Both the position numbers and the translations under genes were made by a program. DNA of 45,824 nt from Stramenopiles sp. TOSAG23-2 (taxonomy: Eukaryota > Sar): the NCBI GenBank assembly GCA_900128395.1, contig LT649287.1:1-45824 (forward strand), given 5' to 3'. This document shows positions 39,427-45,824 of this stretch, one piece after another. A model generated the notes under the pieces. The model was given only the letters and a program-made list of their open reading frames with translations. It was not told where the DNA came from and made no database searches. The number at the start of each line of letters is the position of its first letter. The first letter of the stretch is position 1.

Positions 39427-40204
39427 ATTTGGTTTGTTTCGTTTCGGTATAATTTGTAATATTCTATATCTAATTTAAATGTACATTAATTTAAAATTGC
39501 TGATTATTTATTTTTGTGATAAATAAACGAAAGACTAATCATTCTTTTGTATATATTTAGTTGTTACTGTGTGTAATTAATAATATAATAATATAACATT
39601 TACAGTATTATATTGTATGTAGTAAAATACGTGAGAAAACACTGTAAGTAAGGGTGTTTATAATGAAGTTCTACTGTATTATATATAGAAATGGTGAAAG
39701 AAATTTTTGTTTTCTAATCTCTTAATAATGTATGATGAAATATATATAGCTTCAAATATAAAAGTGTCGTATAAAATATATTTAAAGAATCTATTGTCAC
39801 CCCTACTCTTTATGATACAACGAAGTGAAAAAATACTATAATGAAACTGATGTTAATGTCTAAAAAATAATACTGTGGTATAGAAAGTTAAAGTTGCACA
39901 GTTTATTAAGTTCATTAAGTTCGTCGTCGTAATTTTTATACAAGAGGGTATAAATAAGAGAACCGAATGCAATGGTATGTCGCTGCTAATACTTTATGGC
40001 GACCTATTTTCTAGCTGTTAAAATTTGATGAGTACGTTGTGATGATTTTTATTTATCTCTCAAATATATAATAGAAAATATATATACGAGGATAAACAAA
40101 TGAATGATACACATGTAGATACAGAGAAAGGCATGGAGTAAATACAGTGTTCCAAGAAGATCATAGTAATAATAATAATAATAATAATAATAGAGAGTTA
40201 AATC
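39427..40204. other. Divergent intergenic region, possible leader intron
   Basis: Between two start codons facing apart. It contains one strong donor-like ACT|GTAAGTAAGG at about 39642-39651 on the plus strand, which could start a 5'-UTR intron of the next gene. A TAA trinucleotide run lies at about 40168-40192. No ORF. Confidence 0.35.
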
Positions 40205-41629
40205 ATGGATGGACGACCGAACACGGCATCGGCTACTACGCGTAGTAGAACAAAGTCATCAACGTTGCCAGAAGAAGAATTTGCTAATGATAATAATAAT
40301 AATTCTAGAAGAAGACGAAAACGTCCATCAACTGCAGCAGCCCTTGAAAATCAAAAGAAAAAAGTAGCAGATAATGTAAGAGAAATAGAGCAACAATTAG
40401 GTGAACTACAGCGTGTTGGTGCGTATGATAAAGCCGGAAAATTGTATACTGAATTAAAGAAATTGAAATCATCGTTTAAAAATGACGAATCACAAAAATG
40501 GATAGCACGTCATCGACGGTCATTAAAACGTTTGCCTTCCAACGAAAGAGCAGTTCGACGTGCTATAGAAGCATCTTGGCTGGAACAAGCAGAGGAACAT
40601 AAAGCGCAAATGGATGAATTATGTAGAGAAATGGAGGAGCGCCATCAAGCAGAAGTTGTTGTATTTAAAGAAGCGTTGTTGCAACAGCAACGTTCTAAAC
40701 CACCTAAATTTTCAACTGGTTTGTTGCAATTACAAGAAATGGAACAAACGCTATCAAGAGCACATAAATATGATGCAGCTGTTAAATTAAGGAAAGAAAT
40801 ACAACATAAAATGAAGTATGAAATAAGAAAAATAGATCAAATGACATTAGAACGAGCAGAAATCAAATTGCAACGATTAAAAATACAACATCAACGAGAA
40901 TATGATATTTTGCGTGATAAAGCAGAAATGGCATTAGATAGAATGGTGTCGGAACGGGATAAAGAATTAGAACAAGCAACTGTACGTTTTCGTGCTGCAT
41001 CTCATGAATTAGAACATGCATTATCTTTGCAAGTTGCGTCGAATAGGAAAGGTGCAGCTGCTGTTGCTGATGCAGCATTTGGTGCTTCACGTAGAGGGGA
41101 AGCGACAGCTGCTGCAGCTGCAACATTTGCTTCTAGAACAATAAAAAAGCGTGGTAATAGTAATGGTAGGAATAGTACAAGTCGATTAAGACCAACAACA
41201 GCTCCTGTTGGTGGAAACAAGTTAAAACCATTAAGCAATAGTAGACGTCCTGGCACTGCAGTTGGCATGGAACGTGTTGGTAGTAAAAGTAGATTAAATA
41301 GTACATCTTCAAGAAGAAGACGACGAAGGAAAAAAAAGAATGGTAAAAAAATTAGATATAATAAAAGTGGTAGAATGATAACATGTGATTGGTGTGGACA
41401 AATTGATGGGTATATAGAAAGTCATGGTGGTGTCTGTATTCCATGTGAAAGTTCAAATGGTGGTGTTGGTAAATTTTGTAGTTGGGAATGTGCAAAATCA
41501 TGGAATCAACAATATACACCTGTTATGCAACGATGGGTACGTAGTATGTTTATTGATGATGTTGCAGGTTATATGATTGTCTATTCAAAACGTAAACATG
41601 TAGAAAAGAAATTGTCACAACGTGGGTAA
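40205..41629 (+). CDS. Coiled-coil protein with C-terminal zinc-binding Cys cluster
   Basis: 474 residues. The N-terminal tail is Arg/Ser-rich (TRSRTKSSTLPEEE). A long charged helical region (~50-300) contains two related helical hairpins (LQRVGAYDKAGKLYTELKKL and LSRAHKYDAAVKLRKEIQ), which resemble UVR-type motifs. An Ala- and Arg/Ser-rich linker follows. The C-terminal ~80 residues (CDWCGQIDGYIESHGGVCIPC ... FCSWECAKSW) hold at least six Cys in a CxxC...CxxC...CSWxCAKxW pattern, like a FLZ/MYM-type treble-clef zinc site. The protein is probably cytoskeletal or a scaffold; no direct function is known. TAA stop. Confidence 0.7.
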   Translation: MDGRPNTASATTRSRTKSSTLPEEEFANDNNNNSRRRRKRPSTAAALENQKKKVADNVREIEQQLGELQRVGAYDKAGKLYTELKKLKSSFKNDESQKWIARHRRSLKRLPSNERAVRRAIEASWLEQAEEHKAQMDELCREMEERHQAEVVVFKEALLQQQRSKPPKFSTGLLQLQEMEQTLSRAHKYDAAVKLRKEIQHKMKYEIRKIDQMTLERAEIKLQRLKIQHQREYDILRDKAEMALDRMVSERDKELEQATVRFRAASHELEHALSLQVASNRKGAAAVADAAFGASRRGEATAAAAATFASRTIKKRGNSNGRNSTSRLRPTTAPVGGNKLKPLSNSRRPGTAVGMERVGSKSRLNSTSSRRRRRRKKKNGKKIRYNKSGRMITCDWCGQIDGYIESHGGVCIPCESSNGGVGKFCSWECAKSWNQQYTPVMQRWVRSMFIDDVAGYMIVYSKRKHVEKKLSQRG

Positions 41630-42042
41630 AATACTGTAAAAAATATATATTTTATTTTATTAATCTCTATACTTGATGTAATTTTATAAAAAGATGATAG
41701 ATAATTTTTTATAATAATATGAAAAAATTGATCTCTCTGTATATATGCATATCTCTTAATATAATAATGATACGAAGCTTCGTATCATATGATATATAAT
41801 TTAATTTACGCATAATTTTCTCTTACACACATAATTTATATAAAGTTTTTTTTACAGTGTCACTAGTAATATGTATTTATAGTATACTTAATATTCTATA
41901 GATAAGTCGTCCGAATTTGATGAATTAGATTGACAATTCTTCTCGTTTAGACAAACCACTTCTTTTTCATTCTATCAATATATATATAAATCATTGTGTG
42001 ATATAAAAAATCCAATACACGTCATAAATCATTTACTCTCTT
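41630..42042. other. 3' flank with a 22-bp perfect palindrome
   Basis: 41767-41788 is a perfect palindrome centred on AAGCTT, with TGATACGAAG on the left arm (one further A on the outside). It is another member of the TACGA family. The rest is A/T-rich; AATAAA-like signals are present and no ORF is seen. Confidence 0.7.
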
Positions 42043-43809
42043 TTATACAAGCCCTAATCGTCGATACAATTCTTTAATTTCATTTTTAATTACATATGAT
42101 GACAATGGACTCATTGTACCATTTAAATTCATACCAGTACGCCCATCATGTATACATTTATCTCCAATGTTCAATCCTAAATAGGAGCAGCGAGATTCAT
42201 CTGTATCGCCTCGAGTACCTTTACCAGGTTTTTTTAAATAATCTTGCAATCGTACTTTTGTTTGCAATACTTTACATGGCGCATATATATTAATTAACTT
42301 TTTTTTATACTTTCGCCCAATAATAATTGAATTTAATTCAATTTTACCGACAATCTCAAGCAATTCTTTACCTTGTATACCATCTGAAATCCATTTTTTA
42401 ATTTTATTTTCACAACATTCAGTATGTCCTTTTGATGCTGTACATGGAGCAGTAGATGTATATAAATGAAATTTAATATCATCCCGTGATCTCGTTGCAT
42501 TAACACCAAATGCAAATAAATGTCCAAGCAAATATTTTTTAAAGCCTCTTCGTGTCAACACTTCAGCATGTGAATCTTTCATTAAATAATACGATGTGTC
42601 ATCTTGATCATATTCTAACGCTTCAACAATTTCTTTATTTAAAAATCTAGTGCCCATACCCCAACTTAAAATACAACATGTTTTTGATGGGACATCTTCA
42701 ATCACTAAACTGGATACAACCCATTGTCCAATAATTCCTTTTAAAAATTTATTATTTTCTGAAATACATGTTTCTAATGTAAATCTAGCTATGGCATCTG
42801 GAAAACTAGGCATATCAGAGGAATGGCGAAGTATATTTTTACTTTTCAAACTATTAGAAAATGATGCTACATGTTGTAATGAAAGCATATTTTCTTTCAA
42901 CAAGGTTGCATATTCAATTAAATTATCATGTATTAAATCAATTGACCATGGATCAGGTAATGGGCATGATAATTTCAAATTTTCCTTTGATATTTGTGGA
43001 TTTCCTTGAAAATATATATTTGCATGAGGTAATTGATTACGTAACATCACTGCTCCTACATCCGTTATGTTGCAATAATCTAAATGAAACGTTAATTTTG
43101 TGACATTTTGCCATTTATTTACGTTTGCAAGCATTGCACAGATACCAATATCACCAATCTCATTACCACCTAAATCAACGTTCGTTATTGATGGGTTTTT
43201 CAATAGTATATCGCCAGCAAAATTACCCCAAAATTGTCCTTTCTCGTTGCAATATACTTCAACACTGGTAATTGCTTTTGCTCTTGGGGAGTTGGATGTT
43301 AATGCTTTAGATAATAAACGGGCACCTAATGCACCAATGTTATTTTTAGCACATCCAAACGTTTTTAAATATTGTTTTACATTCGTGTTATTATTGTTGT
43401 CGTTAATAATAAAATTTGAAACTATTTCAATTCCTAAATCACCTAAATTACGCTTGTGTAAGCCACGTAAACTTTTCAATTCTCCATTTTCTTCATACTT
43501 CAATATTGCATTTATCGCAACGTATCCTTGAATTTTTTGAAATATTTCATCATATGCAAAATCAGTTTCTGACACTTTTGGCAGATCAATACGTGTTATT
43601 TCACGAGTCTTTGTTGGATTATTTATTAAATATTCAAGTAAAATATTATAATTTCCAATAGTATTTTTTTTTATAGCATTTTCAATTAGTGTATGAATAT
43701 TAATTAAAGCATTTATTTTTGTATTTATTTTTTCATCCTCGTTATTGTTCTTATTATTATTATGTTTTACATCCTCATCATTTGTTTGTATTGTAACAAT
43801 GCTAGTCAT
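42043..43809 (-). CDS. LRR-adenosine deaminase (ADAT1/ADAR-like) fusion
   Basis: 588 residues from ATG 43809. The N-terminal half (~110-290) has ribonuclease-inhibitor-type leucine-rich repeats (NPSITNVDLGGNEIGDIGI, ITDVGAVMLRNQL). The C-terminal half is an A_deamin domain: SFPDAIARFTL..., SWGMGTRFL, DSHAEVLTRRGFKKYL (zinc His414, catalytic Glu416), LYTSTAPC (zinc Cys456) and the basic KKPGKGT inositol-phosphate-region-like patch. Family members deaminate adenosine to inosine in tRNA (A37) or dsRNA. The usual SCSDK third zinc motif is replaced by ESRCSYLG. The C-terminal ~100 residues expected after it are short, so activity is uncertain. Length exceeds typical ADAT1 because of the LRR region. 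TAA stop. Confidence 0.72.
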   Translation of the reverse strand: MTSIVTIQTNDEDVKHNNNKNNNEDEKINTKINALINIHTLIENAIKKNTIGNYNILLEYLINNPTKTREITRIDLPKVSETDFAYDEIFQKIQGYVAINAILKYEENGELKSLRGLHKRNLGDLGIEIVSNFIINDNNNNTNVKQYLKTFGCAKNNIGALGARLLSKALTSNSPRAKAITSVEVYCNEKGQFWGNFAGDILLKNPSITNVDLGGNEIGDIGICAMLANVNKWQNVTKLTFHLDYCNITDVGAVMLRNQLPHANIYFQGNPQISKENLKLSCPLPDPWSIDLIHDNLIEYATLLKENMLSLQHVASFSNSLKSKNILRHSSDMPSFPDAIARFTLETCISENNKFLKGIIGQWVVSSLVIEDVPSKTCCILSWGMGTRFLNKEIVEALEYDQDDTSYYLMKDSHAEVLTRRGFKKYLLGHLFAFGVNATRSRDDIKFHLYTSTAPCTASKGHTECCENKIKKWISDGIQGKELLEIVGKIELNSIIIGRKYKKKLINIYAPCKVLQTKVRLQDYLKKPGKGTRGDTDESRCSYLGLNIGDKCIHDGRTGMNLNGTMSPLSSYVIKNEIKELYRRLGLV

Positions 43810-44042
43810 GATCTTGATTTTGTTTTCAATTTTTACTTTCCGCCTTACAGATATATGTGATAGAAAATGCAAAATGATCAATTTTATTTTATTTATTTTT
43901 TTATAAAGCTGGAAATGTACAAATGTAAAATGTAGTACATCACAAAAGAAGCAGAAAGTATAGTAGTATATATGATACAAATAATATATATTTATTATAC
44001 GGCTCGAACACACACGCACACAACACACATACACATTTTTTT

Positions 44043-45281
44043 TTACAAATCATTTACTACTGCTGCCAATCGCTCAACTCTATCATTTACAACAATTTGC
44101 CTCCAATTAGGAATCACTTTATACGTTAAACGATTTGAATTATGATATGAAACTGCACCACGATATGCCGTACGTACTGCCATGATAATATTTTCGTCAT
44201 CGTTTCCATCAAAATGCCAATCAACATAATGGAAACCAGTATAACGAATCGAATCTTCCATATCAAAACCGGTATCATCTTGAAGAATAACTTTATGTTC
44301 CACCCAATTTCGCATGTCTTTTGATGAGCATAATGACAAGATATTGCGTTGATCTGTTGCATTATTCACCGTTTGTGGGTTTGATAATGTTACGTATATC
44401 CCAGTCGATGTATCACGATGAATAACAAACTTCGTATGTCCACCTGGTAATTCAATTATAGAATCAAATATAAATTCATTTTCATGTTGATTAAATTTTA
44501 AAATAATTGCTTTGTTACCTACGTATGGTCTGGTATTAAATCTTAATATGTCATAAATATTTCCATCTGGTCCTTCCACCATGTTTCCTTCCAAATATCC
44601 TGGCACATTTGGTTTTGGCTCCCAATCAGATGGTATCCAACTTTTATTAAATGGTAACGGTTTCGAAAGGGTCCAACTATTTTTATCCAGTAAATCTGAT
44701 CCTACTTTTGCATAAACACATACAGCTTGATAATCAGCGCCCCAACGAAATAATGGTGGTGCCAATCTTTCCATTGCGCGATAGACAAAACCATTTGATA
44801 TTAGACTTGGGGTAGGCCCAGTTTCGTATGAGCTATTTCCATGGATTTCACCAAATAATAACGTTGTTTCATCCCATGTAAGACCATCGTCTGAGGATTT
44901 TGATATTTTTATTGGTGCAGGACCATCAGTTGACGTACCTAATAAATAAATATCTTTTGAATTTTGATTTAATTGAAATAAATTACTCCAATATTGATCC
45001 TTAACCCATGTTTTAAATTCCCACGTATTGCCATTATCGGTGGATCGATAGATACTAACATTGCGTTCTGATATAAATCCTTTTCCAAAGCGATCTGCAG
45101 ATGCCAACAATATACCAGACTTTAATCTTAAAATTGATGGTGATCCTAAAAATATCTGGGGCTTTTCCCAATGCCATGCTATTTCATTTAGGTCCAATGT
45201 TGAATCCCGAATTAGCTCAGCACGATGGCACGATATCAACACGAGAAACGCAAATATAGCAATAGGATTGATAGCAAACAT
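44043..45281 (-). CDS. Secreted sialidase/BNR-repeat beta-propeller protein
   Basis: 412 residues. A signal peptide (MFAINPIAIFAFLVLISCHRA) precedes a six-bladed beta-propeller-like sequence. Two Asp-boxes are clear (STDNGNTW ~79-86, SSDDGLTW ~127-134). The LGSPSILRLKSGILLASAD opening resembles the first blade of GH33 or BNR hydrolases. PSLISNGFVYRAMERL, EGNMVEGPDGNIYDILRFNTRP and GGHTKFVIHRD follow the blade pattern. The full GH33 Arg triad and Tyr/Glu pair could not be confirmed, so a sialidase-fold glycosidase of unspecified substrate is the safe call. It has ATG and TAA, and its 3' end lies near the start of the deaminase gene, same strand. Confidence 0.7.
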   Translation of the reverse strand: MFAINPIAIFAFLVLISCHRAELIRDSTLDLNEIAWHWEKPQIFLGSPSILRLKSGILLASADRFGKGFISERNVSIYRSTDNGNTWEFKTWVKDQYWSNLFQLNQNSKDIYLLGTSTDGPAPIKISKSSDDGLTWDETTLLFGEIHGNSSYETGPTPSLISNGFVYRAMERLAPPLFRWGADYQAVCVYAKVGSDLLDKNSWTLSKPLPFNKSWIPSDWEPKPNVPGYLEGNMVEGPDGNIYDILRFNTRPYVGNKAIILKFNQHENEFIFDSIIELPGGHTKFVIHRDTSTGIYVTLSNPQTVNNATDQRNILSLCSSKDMRNWVEHKVILQDDTGFDMEDSIRYTGFHYVDWHFDGNDDENIIMAVRTAYRGAVSYHNSNRLTYKVIPNWRQIVVNDRVERLAAVVNDL

Positions 45282-45824
45282 GTTATGAAATAGGCTTTAT
45301 ATGTTATTTATGGATGTGGTGGGTGGGTTGATGGTTAGACGGCTATGTGTTACGATACTCTTCTTATATTATTATTGGTAATATAATATATTCTTGGCTT
45401 GAATAAAAGATATTTATTAAATATATATATATATATGTATCTATGATTTTGTATATATTTAAGTACAAATTATTAATTTAACACTACATACCATTACAAC
45501 TCGCATATTTTTCATCAAATTTCACTAAAATCAACATTTTCAACCTAAATTCTTCTATTTCATCGTTTTGATAATGGATTTTTCATTTCATTACATGAAA
45601 ACAAAGGAAAAACATTGAAAATACCTTTTTAAACTTAGGCTCCACTAGTATACCATTTTGCCTATCAATTGGCAAAATAATTTTAACATTTCACGTTTTC
45701 AGAAATTAGGGATAGCAGAATTTCTGGCATCAAATTTTGACATTAAAATTTATACTTAAATAAATTATTAATTTACCGAAATGACTAAAATAAAGTATAA
45801 AATTCATAGAAATCATTAAATTAT
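45282..45824. other. A/T-rich right edge, no gene seen
   Basis: Upstream flank of the sialidase-like gene. A (TA)n run lies at about 45419-45437. Beyond that no ORF, repeat or motif is recognised; a TTTTGCCTATCAATTGGCAAAA inverted repeat (arms TTTTGCC/GGCAAAA) is present near 45656-45677. Confidence 0.45.

Noticed and set aside
39642-39651. GTAAGT donor as proof of a leader intron for the zinc protein
   Set aside because: No acceptor could be chosen with confidence; noted only as possible.
1-45824. tRNA, rRNA, CRISPR arrays, bacterial operons or ribosome-binding sites
   Set aside because: None recognised; the window is eukaryotic and the short repeats are microsatellites or palindromes.

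Overview
The window is eukaryotic nuclear DNA from an AT-rich, gene-dense, intron-poor unicellular organism. Support for this: long uninterrupted ORFs on both strands, short introns with GTAAGT donors and AG acceptors, nucleolar ribosome-biogenesis genes (Sas10/Utp3, Nop2), a cytochrome P450, fragments of an actin-related protein and a mitochondrial carrier, and several large secreted or membrane-anchored glycan-related proteins. The protein architectures (EF-hand/TM/ectodomain, GESCD-type Cys-rich modules, kringles, mucin-like stalks) recall marine protists such as stramenopiles or haptophytes, but the sequence alone does not fix the lineage. TAA is the dominant stop codon.

Layout. 310-7760 (+) is one giant surface-protein gene (about 2,446 aa) once a 110-bp phase-0 intron is removed. 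It ends tail-to-tail with 8584-12247 (-), a second large membrane protein (EF-hands, TM, ectodomain, two kringles; about 1,177 aa) that also needs splicing. 12600-14050 is compositionally different and holds a tyrosine-recombinase relic, an orphan ORF and a nested hairpin cluster. It is followed by an endonuclease/exonuclease/phosphatase-fold enzyme (14355-15569, +) and a TM-anchored beta-helix polysaccharide enzyme with a triplicated 252-bp Ser/Thr- and Cys-rich stalk (15814-20082, -). Sas10/Utp3 (-) and Nop2 (+) are divergent around 23.0-23.8 kb.

27-36 kb is a disturbed region. It contains a lone actin-related-protein C-terminus lying antisense in a candidate intron, a pectate lyase separated from its signal-peptide domain by a single in-frame TGA, a P450, a mitochondrial-carrier C-terminus cut off exactly where a duplicated 408-bp-period module begins, and a 123-bp tandem duplication. 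35.6-45.3 kb returns to ordinary genes: a secreted gamma-glutamylcyclotransferase-like protein, a small unknown protein, a CTF-repeat protein, a coiled-coil zinc protein, an LRR-adenosine deaminase fusion and a secreted sialidase-like beta-propeller.

The most noteworthy points are the single in-frame TGA in the pectate lyase gene, the truncated 3' gene fragments beside unrelated ORFs, the YR-recombinase relic with its hairpin cluster, families of palindromes (TACGA- and TACCACC-based) in gene flanks, and two giant ectodomain genes whose structure is only visible after splicing. No tRNA, rRNA or CRISPR array was recognised.
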